A stretch of DNA of 64,000 nucleotides from Limnoperna fortunei (taxonomy: Eukaryota > Mollusca > Bivalvia > Mytilida > Modiolidae): assembly GCA_944474755.1 (NCBI GenBank), contig OX104117.1, positions 82,126,926 to 82,190,925 on the forward strand, read 5' to 3'. Shown one piece after another: positions 45,601 through 49,910 of this stretch. Position 1 is the first letter of the stretch; each line of letters starts with the position of its first letter. The notes below the pieces were generated by a model. The model was given only the letters and a program-made list of their open reading frames with translations, was not told the origin of the DNA and did no database searches. Position numbers and translations under genes: made by a program.

Positions 45601-48588
45601 GATTTATTCAGCTATAGGTTTATTTATGTTACTTGTTAATTTATGTTATTATGTTAAGCTATTCAAATTCATATTCAAGTTCATATTCTTTATATTATAC
45701 TGTAAAACAATATTATTATCGCGAATCACACATAGACCATACGGAAATATACACACTACCAATCCGATTTTGAGCTGTCTTTAAGTTATCACAATAATAT
45801 CCGGTTGACGACACATGAGTCGTCAATCATGTTGTCAACCCGATTTAAGTAAATGTAATGGGCGAGATGCTACCAATGATAACAAATGTTCCATTTCCAT
45901 GTTATGTTTAAAAAGTTTAAAAGTCGATTGTTGAAACAGTAGATAATGTCCTTAAATGGTGCAACCAATTTAGCGGAACAGCTGCTAAATTAACGTAACA
46001 GCCATAACTCCGAAAGCGCCCCCTAAAACAAAGCATGCGCAATAATAAGTAAACAAAGTTTATTAAATGTGAAATTATAAACATTGACATCGTGGGCGAT
46101 GAAAGGAAAAAGATTTAAGATTGCCCACATTCAACCACTCGCCAAGTGGGCGACAGAAAAAAGAATTATAGTGGCCCACAATCAAATCTACTCGCCAATG
46201 GCAAGTGGGTGAGTGCTGATTTCAAACCCTGTATTACTGGTAATTTTGGCCACAATAAAGAGCAATAACTCCTATAAGGAGTCATCTGTCGATTTCAGAC
46301 CAATTGAGTGATTTGTGACTTGAGTTCATTGATTAGAATTTATAATTCCACTCTAGCTGATAAAGCTTGAAGTTACAGGGCAAAAACTTAAAATTTCATC
46401 AGAAATTGTCATTAAAGGCCAGTAACTGCTATATAAGGAGTCATGAGACAATTTTGAACCAACTAAGTGATTCGTTGGCATTGTCTTGCTGATCATTTTA
46501 GCAATTATAATGTCAATCTGGCTCTTACAGCAGCCATATTTGTCCATAGATCAACATCCCAGATACAAATTTTAAACTAGATACCCTAAGTATAATTATG
46601 GCCAAATCATTGCAGATAAGCGTTTGAAAACATTTACGACAGATAAAGGAACGACAAATGCCAGACGACAGACACCAACTGACAACAAAACTTCAGGCCA
46701 CAACTAATAAATATGTTTGTTTGCCTTTTTTGACCAGCCATTTTTTGACTGGGTAGGTAGGTGAGCAAAACATTATTATTTTATGCAACTTACACTGCAA
46801 AATTTTAATGTCACATTCCGACATTTTTTATTTATGAAATGAAATCAGCAAAATCTTTTTAAAACGTACACAGATCCTCAAATATAAGAGAAAATATAAA
46901 AAAATATTGTTTTTCTATACTATAATTTTGTTGGGACAGATTTTTTTCAGGTCTGTGGGGGCAAGGGAAACAAAATTATTTTTAGTTTAGGCTTCACATG
47001 CATTTTTAATGCAGGTGACATACAAAATATAAATATACTTATTTTTAATTTATAAGAATAGACAGTAAATCTTTAATTCAAATATTTATATATCAAAAAG
47101 CAGAGGTTTAAAACAAAGCCATGCTTTTCTATATATCTAATTGAAAAATAATAACAAAGAAAATACTAAGAGGAAATCATCTCAATTGCAATCCTTAAAA
47201 CTTTGTTGGTTAAGTTGCTTGTTTCCTGATCCTCAATTATCCACTTCGTTGGTAAACAAAATAAATAAATAAGCTTTCCTACCTATCCTTATTTAAATGT
47301 ATGGGAAGGGAGAGGAAGATACTTTAAATAAATGTGGCCTAAAAAAATACACTTATGCAAAATGGATAATTTTTAGAGAAAATTTGTTAAGAAATAACAA
47401 ATTTAAGATGGAAGTATTTTTAGAACAATTATGTAGAAATTTCCAATATCAAACAAAAAAAGACAACAAAAGAAAACAATTCTCTGAAACGTTTAAATTC
47501 CTGAAAACCACACATTACTCATGACTAAAGTGTAAATTAAATTACACTGTACTTACCTCAAACTGACCAGACAGTATTTTTTCATCAGGCACATTTTTTG
47601 GAACATGTGTTTTTGAACTTGATTCATTGATGCTAGTTAAAAATGAATTTATTCTTTGTTCTGTGGAAATAGTCTGAAATTAAAACATTAAGCTTAAAAT
47701 AAAATTAGCTTGCCATATTATATGCACTTTAAACCTTGAGATCATACACAATTTTAACTTTACAGTAAATTAATTACCCTATATGGGAGACCCCTTAATC
47801 CTCACTAATGAGAGCCTACAATGTTCTTTGATCTTTCAAAATGTTGGCATTCCTGCACACAGCTGTATTCAACATGTCCGGGGTTCATCTGCATTATTGA
47901 GAAAAAGAACCATGTGAGAGTTTTGCTAACTTATCGCTGGTACCAGATCAATAATATTATTGAGCAAATATTTTCTCCAACAAGTGGTTAACGAACATAG
48001 ATACTGTAGCTTTTTCTTAGTGAGGCTTCACTATCGTACTGTTTACTTAATTCCTAAATTAGTTTATATACCACTGTATTATTAAGAACTTGCAAACCTT
48101 TGCACTTTCCGTCTGCAATTGTGTAGACTGTAAATTTGTTAATGTGAAATTTGTTTCCACCAATTCTATATACTCAGAACGCCTGTTCTGTTGTTTAGAT
48201 CTCATAACTACATAATCCAAAATAATGTTTTTCCGTTTGCATTATTAACGAAAAAGAAAAAGCCTTGTATCAATAACTCCTAGAAAATTGTGATACTTTC
48301 GGTATTAATTATATTTTTCCGGGATTTTAACTACGCAACAATGAAACAATATTGACAAGGAAGCTGACTCACCGACTATTTCACTTGTCACAGAAACAGA
48401 CAGAATACTATAATACATATAGCAGGTAGTACAAATTATACGACAATTATTTATAAATTAACAGATACTGAGGTCAGGAACGCAAAAAAATAAGTTATTA
48501 ATAAAGTAAACAGAATATATACGAATTGTCTCGATTGTCTTCTTGGCTGCTTTAACAGGGTCGAGTGTTCGTTGACATCCTCCGCCAT
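6519..48588 (-). CDS. CLCN7: H+/Cl- exchange transporter 7 (CLC-7), 23 coding exons
   Basis: Lysosomal CLC-family antiporter that exchanges two chloride ions for one proton. In animals it works with the OSTM1 beta subunit and supports lysosomal ion balance. I assembled 23 exons, each with AG/GT borders and matching phases, into 2,400 nt: 799 residues plus stop, close to the length of vertebrate CLC-7 (about 800). Features: ExxxLL sorting motif at residues 7-12; SLDYD near 62-66; GSGIPQ at 186-191; gating glutamate E230 in GKEGP; proton glutamate probably E297 in [14 protein letters not shown] at 494-498; CBS1 about 605-710; CBS2 about 725-799. The motif string and the paired CBS domains separate it from CLC-1/2/Ka and CLC-3/4/5. 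CLC-6 is the only close alternative, and the conserved blocks fit CLC-7 better. The introns are packed with repeats. Exons 7, 18 and 21 have duplicated pieces beside them. Confidence 0.96.
7300..7380 (-). CDS. CLCN7: CLCN7 exon 22 (residues 741-767, CBS2)
   Basis: [20 protein letters not shown] then [20 protein letters not shown] is the conserved CBS2 core. Acceptor TTTTACAG, donor GTAGGT, phase 0 at both ends. Confidence 0.96.
7560..7625 (+). repeat. Fragment of a second dispersed family
   Basis: TTAAACGTCCAGCAAGCAAT and ATTTCAGCTATATTCAGGA match sequence near 38448-38485 (CCAGCGAGTAATATTTCAGC) and 11105. It is a short decayed copy in CLCN7 intron 21-22. Confidence 0.55.
8143..8741 (-). repeat. 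20-bp minisatellite of splice-donor units, distal block
   Basis: About 30 more units of the same 20-bp repeat. The two blocks were one array until the element at 8742-9486 inserted at a TA inside a unit. Confidence 0.95.
8742..9486. mobile_element. pogo/Tc1-like non-autonomous DNA transposon (745 bp)
   Basis: The left end CAGTCGAACTTC and right end GAAGTTCGACTG are inverted, and related TCGAACTCG-type blocks extend inward on both sides. TA flanks both ends (8740-8741 and 9487-9488), the target duplication typical of Tc1/mariner/pogo elements. No transposase frame is visible. It splits the 20-bp array and so is younger than it. Confidence 0.9.
9487..9868 (-). repeat. 20-bp minisatellite of splice-donor units, proximal block
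   Basis: About 19 units of 20 bp, reading CTGTATCACATGTAAGTACA on the CLCN7 coding strand, with occasional one-base variants. The first unit is the real exon 21/intron junction. Each unit therefore repeats a strong 5' splice site (CAT|GTAAGT). It continues at 8143-8741 on the other side of a DNA-transposon insertion. Confidence 0.95.
9854..9937 (-). CDS. CLCN7: CLCN7 exon 21 (residues 713-740)
   Basis: [20 protein letters not shown] then [19 protein letters not shown] is the conserved start of CBS2 in CLC-7. Acceptor TTTCAG, donor CACAT|GTAAGTAC, phase 0 at both ends. The last 12 exon bases plus the first 8 intron bases are exactly one unit of the 20-bp array that fills the following intron. 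Confidence 0.94.
11159..11194. repeat. 29-bp minisatellite, detached first unit
   Basis: GGATAAAGGGATGGACTCAC then AGGTACACAGGA: one unit cut off from the main array (12246-12880) by the satellite-carrying cassette. Confidence 0.85.
11195..12245. mobile_element. Satellite-carrying Helitron/HINE-like cassette, copy 1
   Basis: A unique left arm (CAAGTGTGGACACAG, then CGTCTCGCCTGTATTACGC) is followed by about six 146-bp monomers (core GGACCGTGAAATTGAGGTCA) and a unique right arm ending GCAGGCGAGACAA. Removing it rejoins an exact 29-bp minisatellite unit, so it inserted between A and T with no target duplication, as Helitrons do. TCTCGCCTG and CAGGCGAGA form subterminal inverted repeats. Compared with copy 2 it has lost roughly 55 bases before the right end. 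No protein is encoded. Confidence 0.8.
12246..12880. repeat. 29-bp minisatellite, about 22 copies
   Basis: Unit TAAAGGGATGGACTCACAGG then TACACAGGA, with variants (ACTGGA, AGAATAAAA). It lies in the CLCN7 intron between exons 20 and 21. On the coding strand each unit includes CTGTGAGT, which resembles a weak splice donor, but it matches no exon. Confidence 0.95.
13571..13663 (-). CDS. CLCN7: CLCN7 exon 20 (residues 682-712)
   Basis: [20 protein letters not shown] then [22 protein letters not shown] sequence marks the CLC-7 linker between the CBS domains. Acceptor TTGCAG, donor GTAAGT, phase 0 at both ends. Confidence 0.94.
14040..14240. repeat. Dispersed repeat with TTTGGCTGGTTATCAATC core
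   Basis: Shares CAATTGCCATTTTTTGTATA, then TTTGGCTGGTTATCAATC and CAGACAACAACTGTTTGAGT with the tandem copies at 36735-37125. Non-coding and of unknown class. Confidence 0.7.
14316..14399 (-). CDS. CLCN7: CLCN7 exon 19 (residues 654-681, CBS1)
   Basis: [20 protein letters not shown] then [20 protein letters not shown] is a CLC-7 hallmark at the end of CBS1. Acceptor TCTTCAG, donor GTACAA, phase 0 at both ends. Confidence 0.95.
14935..16475. repeat. 45/48-bp minisatellite, about 33 copies
   Basis: The unit includes GCAGCTGACTAAGACAGCTG followed by AACAGGCC and TTGTAAGACTTCAGATGA. Some units carry TCC after the GGCC, others do not, giving 48- and 45-base lengths. Most units contain two CAGCTG E-boxes. 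It fills most of the CLCN7 intron between exons 18 and 19. Confidence 0.95.
16520..16935 (-). repeat. 70-bp tandem repeat of CLCN7 exon 18 end plus donor
   Basis: The motif CATCTACAACAG recurs at 16611, 16681, 16751, 16821 and 16891, exactly 70 bases apart, with a decayed unit near 16541. On the coding strand each unit carries exon 18 codons for about [16 protein letters not shown] and then the GTTGGT donor. GT is intact at 16865, 16795, 16725 and 16655 and lost (AT) at 16585. The unit length is not a multiple of three, and reading past the first donor meets a TGA within nine codons. Confidence 0.93.
16866..16995 (-). CDS. CLCN7: CLCN7 exon 18 (residues 610-653, CBS1)
   Basis: [20 protein letters not shown] then [30 protein letters not shown] and HNGFPVVD are CBS1 core elements. 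Acceptor TTCCAG, donor GTTGGT, which is weaker than the others. The last 50 or so bases and the donor are the first unit of a 70-bp tandem repeat that runs on into the intron, so several candidate donors follow. The first is used here because it keeps frame with exon 19. Confidence 0.92.
17468..17740 (+). mobile_element. tRNA-derived SINE, near full length
   Basis: The tRNA-like head has an A-box (TGGCCGAGTGG) and a degenerate B-box (GCGGGTCTAAGTC). The shared body follows (TTAATTGACAAGGATTGCCA, then CTCCCCCAATAAAAACTGGA) and then a CAAACAAACAAAAC tail. It has the same polarity as the SINEs at 39748, 51073 and 57660. Confidence 0.88.
17809..17894 (-). CDS. CLCN7: CLCN7 exon 17 (residues 582-609)
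   Basis: [20 protein letters not shown] then [21 protein letters not shown] matches the linker between the membrane domain and CBS1 in CLC-7. Acceptor TTACAG, donor GTATGA, leaving two bases for codon 610. Confidence 0.93.
18345..19245. repeat. Dispersed element with AACTCCTATAAGGAG core
   Basis: Starts GAGGCTCCCAGGAGCCTG and ends with a GACGGATGACGACG-rich stretch and GCCAAGTGATGAC. Two internal segments repeat ATAACTCCTATAAGG. A related end appears at 22860-22915 and related cores at 22455 and 46265. Class unknown; no coding frame is supported. Confidence 0.6.
19385..19700. repeat. Dispersed repeat (CATAACTCCTACAAAA family)
   Basis: Contains TATGCACAACTGCATATGGT followed by CATAAAATTCTGATCAGTAG and TTTCAGAGGAG; close relatives lie at 34070-34400. 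Two diverged segments sit in tandem here. Confidence 0.55.
19895..20125 (-). mobile_element. tRNA-derived SINE, diverged, near full length
   Basis: Body AGCAATTCTTCAGCTATATC, then TTGGAGTAGAGTACCCCCTG and a reversed tRNA-like head (ACTCGGCCACAGAGGCC) at its right end. Confidence 0.82.
20491..20618 (-). CDS. CLCN7: CLCN7 exon 16 (residues 539-581, last membrane helices)
   Basis: [20 protein letters not shown] then [38 protein letters not shown] is the highly conserved penultimate helix region. Acceptor TTTCAAG, donor GTACAT, ending in phase 0. Confidence 0.96.
21392..21443 (-). CDS. CLCN7: CLCN7 exon 15 (residues 522-538)
   Basis: [17 protein letters not shown], matching the CLC KYAL-GAAA-LG segment. 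Acceptor TTTCAG, donor GTAGGT. It is 52 nt, ending one base into glycine 539. Confidence 0.94.
22430..22920. repeat. Dispersed repeat (AACTCCAATAAGGA family)
   Basis: Repeated GGACAATAACTC segments and an end reading GGATGATGGATGCCAAGTGATGAC, related to 18345-19245 and 46235-46705. It comes within 40 bases of the donor of CLCN7 exon 14. Confidence 0.55.
22959..23128 (-). CDS. CLCN7: CLCN7 exon 14 (residues 465-521, GLFIP motif)
   Basis: [20 protein letters not shown] then [40 protein letters not shown] and [15 protein letters not shown] are CLC hallmarks, and GLFIP (494-498) lines the central chloride site. The junction with exon 13 makes residue 465 glutamate, where vertebrate CLC-7 has glycine after DPP. 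Acceptor TTCCAG, donor GTAAGA. Confidence 0.95.
23919..24012 (-). CDS. CLCN7: CLCN7 exon 13 (residues 434-464)
   Basis: [20 protein letters not shown] then [11 protein letters not shown]. Matches the conserved FC-DG-----A---F--PE-SV-SLFHDPP loop of CLC-7. Acceptor CTTCAG, donor GTACAT, ending one base into codon 465. The 4.8-kb inverted-repeat element starts less than 200 bases upstream, inside the preceding intron. Confidence 0.95.
24735..24875. repeat. Direct duplication with GGTAAAGTTACC hairpins
   Basis: Two copies about 84 bases apart of TTGTTTTCTT, then (C/G)GGTAAAGTTACC(A/G)GACTGAA and TTCATGTAAGTA. The first copy contains a 9-bp stem, GTCTGGTAA/TTACCAGAC. Confidence 0.6.
25800..27290. 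repeat. 174-192-bp tandem repeat, 7 or more diverged copies
   Basis: Units share TTGTCCACTTCT, GTGAGTCATGTTCCTCCTCT, GAAAGAGGTCAGCTAATCCT and AACTTCAAATAGAAGGAAAC then AAGGTCCACC. Spacings between the last motif are about 189, 187, 192, 174 and 176. Later units are increasingly decayed. It sits inside the 4.8-kb inverted-repeat element. Confidence 0.88.
27684..27860 (+). pseudogene. Possible reverse-transcriptase remnant
   Basis: [20 protein letters not shown] followed by [20 protein letters not shown] resembles the 'RPILDLRxLN' block of DIRS/Gypsy-type reverse transcriptases. The frame is short and no catalytic YxDD is seen nearby. This is a weak call. Confidence 0.4.
29022..29312. mobile_element. 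MITE-like element with about 57-bp terminal inverted repeats
   Basis: The left arm AAAACTCAATTTTTAGAATT, then AAAATTTGGTTTTGTAAAAT is inverted at the right end (ATTTTACAAAACCAAATTTT, then AATTCTAAAAATTGAGT). The interior from about 29135 is a reversed copy of 24210-24350 (GGAGATTATGGTTGCACATG). It is probably a shortened relative of the 4.8-kb element beside it. Confidence 0.8.
29905..30046 (-). CDS. CLCN7: CLCN7 exon 12 (residues 386-433)
   Basis: [20 protein letters not shown] then [28 protein letters not shown]. The EAVLVA helix is followed by the cysteine-containing luminal loop (NDCQ) seen in CLC-7. Acceptor TTTTTAG, donor GTATGT, ending in phase 0. Confidence 0.94.
30705..31156. repeat. 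56-bp minisatellite, 8 copies
   Basis: Unit CACTAATTACATGTGAGAGT, then TATGAACACGACCTAACTGA and ACACTGTTCATTGTAA; copies are nearly identical. Each contains the 13-bp palindrome TGAACACTGTTCA. It lies in the CLCN7 intron between exons 11 and 12. Confidence 0.95.
31319..31379 (-). CDS. CLCN7: CLCN7 exon 11 (residues 366-385)
   Basis: [20 protein letters not shown], matching the CLC GG-LGA-FN--N-----R segment. Acceptor TTGTAG, donor GTAAGT. It is 61 nt, starting two bases short of a codon end and leaving two bases (AA) for lysine 386. Confidence 0.92.
31425..31530 (-). mobile_element. SINE body fragment
   Basis: Diverged body AATGCCACTTTCAGCAATTG, then CAGTTTTTATTGGGGAATGA and AGTACCAGGAGAAAACCC. 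The tRNA-like head is absent. Confidence 0.7.
31615..32487. mobile_element. pogo-like non-autonomous DNA transposon (873 bp)
   Basis: The left end CAGTCAAACCTTTCTTAAGC, then GACC pairs with the right end GGTCGCTAAGACTGGTTTGACTG in inverse, and TA flanks both ends (31613-31614, 32488-32489). Sub-terminal copies of the same motif occur near 32355 and 32430. No intact transposase is seen. Confidence 0.85.
32938..33200. repeat. 26/13-bp composite tandem repeat
   Basis: AACATATTGTATACAGGAGACGAGTT alternates with units where GGATATTTTTGT follows the ACA. There are about ten copies in the CLCN7 intron between exons 10 and 11. Confidence 0.9.
33861..33915 (-). CDS. CLCN7: CLCN7 exon 10 (residues 348-365)
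   Basis: [18 protein letters not shown]: the [10 protein letters not shown] helix. Acceptor TTTCAG, donor GTAAGT. It is 55 nt, ending one base into glycine 366. Confidence 0.92.
34060..34400. repeat. Dispersed repeat (ATATGCACAACTA...GGTGTAC family)
   Basis: Two tandem segments with ATATGCACAACTA, ACCAAGTTTCAT and GTAGTTTCAGAGGAGTTGAG, ending CCCCACCAAGAAGGGGGAGGC. Related to 19385-19700. It lies in the CLCN7 intron between exons 9 and 10. Confidence 0.6.
35315..35425 (-). CDS. CLCN7: CLCN7 exon 9 (residues 311-347)
   Basis: [20 protein letters not shown] through LFNFGKFE. Matches the conserved FFASM-STFTLN helix and the luminal loop of CLC-7. Acceptor TTTCAG, donor GTAAGT, phase 0 at both ends. 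Confidence 0.95.
36012..36245 (-). mobile_element. tRNA-derived SINE, diverged
   Basis: Diverged body (GAGGAGAGGAAGCTGGAGTA, AACTGGCAATCCTAGTCAAT) and a reversed tRNA-like head (CCCTTGGCCACTGAAGG) at the right end. Confidence 0.75.
36385..36543 (-). CDS. CLCN7: CLCN7 exon 8 (residues 258-310, proton glutamate)
   Basis: [20 protein letters not shown] then [51 protein letters not shown] is the highly conserved CLC helix. E297 in SLEEGASFW is the probable internal proton glutamate, by its 67-residue spacing from the gating glutamate as in mammalian CLC-7. Acceptor TTCCAG, donor GTAAGT, phase 0 at both ends. Confidence 0.97.
36735..37125. repeat. Three tandem copies of TTTGGCTGGTTATCAA repeat
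   Basis: Diverged units of about 150 bp share TTGCCATTTTTTGTATAAA, GTGGC(T/A)(C/T)AAG, ATTTGGCTGGTTATCAA and GATCGAACAACAACTCTTTG-type sequence; one more copy is at 14040-14240. It is in the CLCN7 intron between exons 7 and 8. Confidence 0.7.
37395..37478 (-). CDS. CLCN7: CLCN7 exon 7 (residues 230-257, gating glutamate)
   Basis: [20 protein letters not shown] then SSFLFDFK. E230 completes the GKEGP motif and is the external gating glutamate that makes CLC-7 a proton-coupled exchanger. Acceptor TTTACAG, donor GTATGT, phase 0 at both ends. An identical 74-base copy of most of this exon sits only a few bases upstream of the acceptor, at 37486-37559. Confidence 0.95.
37486..37559 (-). repeat. 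Truncated tandem duplicate of CLCN7 exon 7
   Basis: These 74 bases are identical to 37397-37470, inside exon 7, offset by 89 bases. The copy lacks the EGP codons, any AG acceptor and the GT donor, so it cannot be an alternative exon in its own right. In transcription order it comes just before the real exon and leaves only about 7 bases of original intron (TTTACAG) in front of the acceptor. Perfect identity points to a recent event or an assembly fault. Confidence 0.92.
38448..39005. repeat. Second dispersed family plus degenerate AACAGCC repeats
   Basis: The first part (TAATGTCCAGCGAGTAATAT, then GACTGCCACTGGAAGAG) is a longer copy of the family seen at 7560 and, in pieces, at 11105 and 12880. 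From 38820 on, a degenerate repeat with GGAACAGCCCTT and CACCATAAACTGTTTAA recurs about every 55-60 bases. No coding frame is supported. Confidence 0.5.
39350..39493 (-). CDS. CLCN7: CLCN7 exon 6 (residues 182-229, GSGIPQ pore loop)
   Basis: [20 protein letters not shown] through LIVGK. It carries the GSGIP chloride-coordination motif at 186-190 and the helix before the gating residue. Acceptor TTTTATAG, donor GTTTGT. It stops directly before the gating glutamate codon, which opens exon 7. Confidence 0.96.
39748..39900 (+). mobile_element. SINE body, head-truncated
   Basis: AATTGACAAGGATTGTCACT, CTCCCCCAATAAAAACTGGA and AAATTGCTGAAAGTGGCGTT match the SINE body and tail. The tRNA-like head is missing. 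Confidence 0.85.
40315..40391 (-). CDS. CLCN7: CLCN7 exon 5 (residues 156-181)
   Basis: [20 protein letters not shown] then MTALIS, a hydrophobic helix leading to the PVAAGSGIP loop. Acceptor TTTGTTTAG, donor GTAAGT. It is 77 nt, taking two bases to finish codon 156 and ending in phase 0. Confidence 0.93.
40590..40785 (-). mobile_element. tRNA-derived SINE with internal deletion
   Basis: Starts GTTTGTTTGAATGTTGTTTA, has lost the TGGCGTCCAG...GGAAGC block, and ends with a reversed tRNA-like head (CCACTCGACCAGCGAGCCCC). Confidence 0.8.
41011..41227 (-). CDS. CLCN7: CLCN7 exon 4 (residues 84-155, helices A/B)
   Basis: [20 protein letters not shown] and onward to IIQRINQ, including the first long hydrophobic helix ([18 protein letters not shown]). 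Acceptor TTTTACAG, donor GTGAGA. It is 217 nt, so it ends one base into codon 156, which matches exon 5. Confidence 0.93.
41716..41781 (-). CDS. CLCN7: CLCN7 exon 3 (residues 62-83)
   Basis: [20 protein letters not shown] then NK. SLDYD is a CLC-6/7 signature ahead of the first membrane helix. The acceptor is TTTTTAG and the donor GTATGA, phase 0 at both ends. It lies between the very long, repeat-filled intron 2 and intron 3. Confidence 0.93.
42014..43276. mobile_element. Satellite-carrying Helitron/HINE-like cassette, copy 2
   Basis: Same left arm as copy 1 (CAAGTGTGGACACAG, then CGTCTCGCCTGCATTCCGC), six to seven 146-bp monomers and a longer right arm. GTCATGTACTAG recurs at 42386, 42532, 42678 and 42824, exactly 146 bases apart. 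The right end folds into a hairpin (GTCTCGCCTCCAGCGAC / GTCGCAGGCGAGAC) two bases from the terminus. It is flanked by A on the left and T on the right, as in copy 1. It lies in CLCN7 intron 2. Confidence 0.82.
43333..43800. repeat. 37-bp minisatellite, about 12 copies
   Basis: Unit GGACAAGAGAATTTGGGGTT, then AACTCTGGCCCCTTATA, with variants. It begins about 60 bases beyond cassette copy 2, in CLCN7 intron 2. Confidence 0.95.
43923..44011. repeat. Perfect palindrome, 44-base arms, 1-base spacer
   Basis: The left arm 43923-43966 (begins ATATCGTGCCTTAAACTG, ends CTAATCTCGATA) is the exact reverse complement of 43968-44011, separated by one C. It could form a near-perfect cruciform or RNA hairpin. 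No similar copy is seen elsewhere in the window. Confidence 0.97.
44715..44808. repeat. Inverted repeat with 39-base arms
   Basis: 44715-44753 (ACACTTAAAAACACGTCACA...) pairs with 44770-44808 with about one mismatch, around a 16-base AT-rich loop; a (TA)n run lies just to the left. Hairpin-type MITE or foldback scar in CLCN7 intron 2. Confidence 0.95.
44812..46234. other. CLCN7 intron 2, nothing recognised
   Basis: AT-rich intronic sequence. A hydrophobic plus-strand frame near 45461-45784 has no motif and no splice or expression context, so it is not called. Confidence 0.6.
46235..46705. repeat. Dispersed repeat (AACTCCTATAAGGAGTCAT family)
   Basis: AGCAATAACTCCTATAAGGA, then GTCAT appears near 46262, with a second diverged segment (AACTGCTATATAAGGAGTCA) near 46425. 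Related to 18345-19245 and 22430-22920. Confidence 0.6.
47557..47673 (-). CDS. CLCN7: CLCN7 exon 2 (residues 23-61)
   Basis: [20 protein letters not shown] through [14 protein letters not shown]: the hydrophilic cytosolic N-terminal region. The acceptor is TTTCAG and the donor GTAAGT, phase 0 at both ends. The C-terminal part aligns with the conserved stretch before SLDYD in CLC-7. Confidence 0.9.
48523..48588 (-). CDS. CLCN7: CLCN7 exon 1 (residues 1-22)
   Basis: Encodes [20 protein letters not shown] then QF, ending in phase 0 before GTATAT. E7-HST-LL12 fits the [DE]xxxL[LI] lysosomal sorting signal that AP complexes recognise; vertebrate CLC-7 also has N-terminal dileucine signals. I chose the Met at 48588 because it gives a vertebrate-like N-terminus. 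An in-frame Met at 48648 would add 20 residues and cannot be excluded. Confidence 0.82.
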
Positions 48589-48592
48589 TCTC

Positions 48593-48599
48593 TCACGTG
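48593..48599. promoter_or_regulatory. E-box with CLEAR-like flank beside CLCN7 start
   Basis: TCACGTG lies 5-11 bases upstream of the chosen CLCN7 ATG (CACGTGA on the coding strand). It matches the core of the CLEAR element bound by TFEB/MITF factors, which in vertebrates control lysosomal genes including CLCN7. A seven-base match can arise by chance, and the transcription start is not known here. Confidence 0.35.
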
Positions 48600-48777
48600 C
48601 TGTTCCCGTGATGTTGTTGACATGTAAAAAAAGTTTTTTGAACCTCATTTATAAAGAAAGGTGTAGAGAAGTCCCGATGCTGACAAAACAACAAGTACAA
48701 AAATATGTATAATTATCCCGATCAATCAACCAATATCAAACAATCAAAAATCTTCGGCAAACTGCTTGGTAGATAAG

Positions 48778-49910
48778 TCAAGTCAAGTAAATTTTATTTA
48801 TAGTTGGTAAGACAAAATGATAACAAAATTATATACATCTAACATAAGCTCTGATGAGCTTTTAAAACCGACATTAAGACATGTGAGTACAGACAAACAA
48901 AGCAAAACAATTCATTGCATACATAAAATCAATGATAAAAGCATGTTTAAGGACAAAATAAAGTACATAAAAGCATGCAGACATGAGAGATTTCCTCCGA
49001 TATAAAACATAAAAAGTTCAGGTAAGATACATTTAAGCACATAAAAACGAGCAGACATGTGATACATAAAAGCAACTAAAACAGAAAAAGCACTAAAATA
49101 TATTAACAGCATACACAAGCATCAAAAAGCACAAATGTTTATATATTAAGAAAATAAAAGATGTAAGCATAGCCAAAGCATACAAACATGCAGCACTGAA
49201 AGGAGCACTAGGGATTTTAGACACTGGTGATGTCGGGGGTGCCAAACTATATCTAACAGCAAAATGAACAATTACAAGCCACCCCTTCCCACCTACTAAT
49301 TAAACCCTTAAATTGATTTAAACTTATATCTCCTCTCAGATCATTTGATAGTTCATTCAATAGTTTGGCAGTCCCATTCCGCACTGAGTGTAGACCATAC
49401 CTTGTTGTATTAACGTTTGGTTTGGCTGCTATATTTGAATATCTAAAAGAATAAAAACACTGTTTAATAGTTATAAGATCATTTAAGTATACAGGGGTTT
49501 GTTTGTTAACTATTTTAAAAACTTGTATAGCTAAAAGACGCATATGTACCACTATCGTCTTTATAGATAAATCTTAAGGCCCTTTCTTTAATTTTTTCTA
49601 GTTTTTTTTTGTGTTTTTTTTTCGCTACAAAAATGCCACACTAAGGGACAATAGTTAAAATTTGATAAAATAAAAGTATAGTATATAGTGAGTCGACCCA
49701 ATTTGTTGAGGTGTTGTCGAATTCTTTTTAAGACATTTAATTGTTGGGAGGCTTTTTTTACATATATTTGCAATGTGAGGGTCAAAATTTAGTTTGAAAT
49801 CAAAAGTAACACCAAGAAGTTTTACTTCATCGTCACATCTAATTTTACTACCATTAGTGGAAGATTAAAGTGTGATATTATAGGGTGTAACTTTTTATCC
49901 AAACTTACCC
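48778..49910 (-). mobile_element. LINE 3' end (reverse-transcriptase C-terminus and tail)
   Basis: Minus-strand frames encode ASQQLNVLKRIRQHLNKLGR then LTIYYTFILSNFNYCPLVWH, followed after a frameshift by LAIQVFKIVNKQTPVYLNDL and SLNQFKGLISRWEG. This is the typical C-terminal end of a non-LTR retrotransposon polyprotein. The 3' tail ends in AATAAAATTTACTTGACTTG-type repeats near 48778. It is 5' truncated and frameshifted. Confidence 0.85.

Noticed and set aside
45461..45784. Hydrophobic 107-residue plus-strand frame resembling a membrane protein
   Set aside because: AT-rich intron sequence gives F/L/I-rich frames by composition; no motif or neighbouring exon supports it.
48589..48648. Upstream in-frame start MRFKKLFLHVNN for CLCN7
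   Set aside because: Possible, but the extension is basic/hydrophobic and unlike CLC-7 N-termini; kept only as an alternative start.
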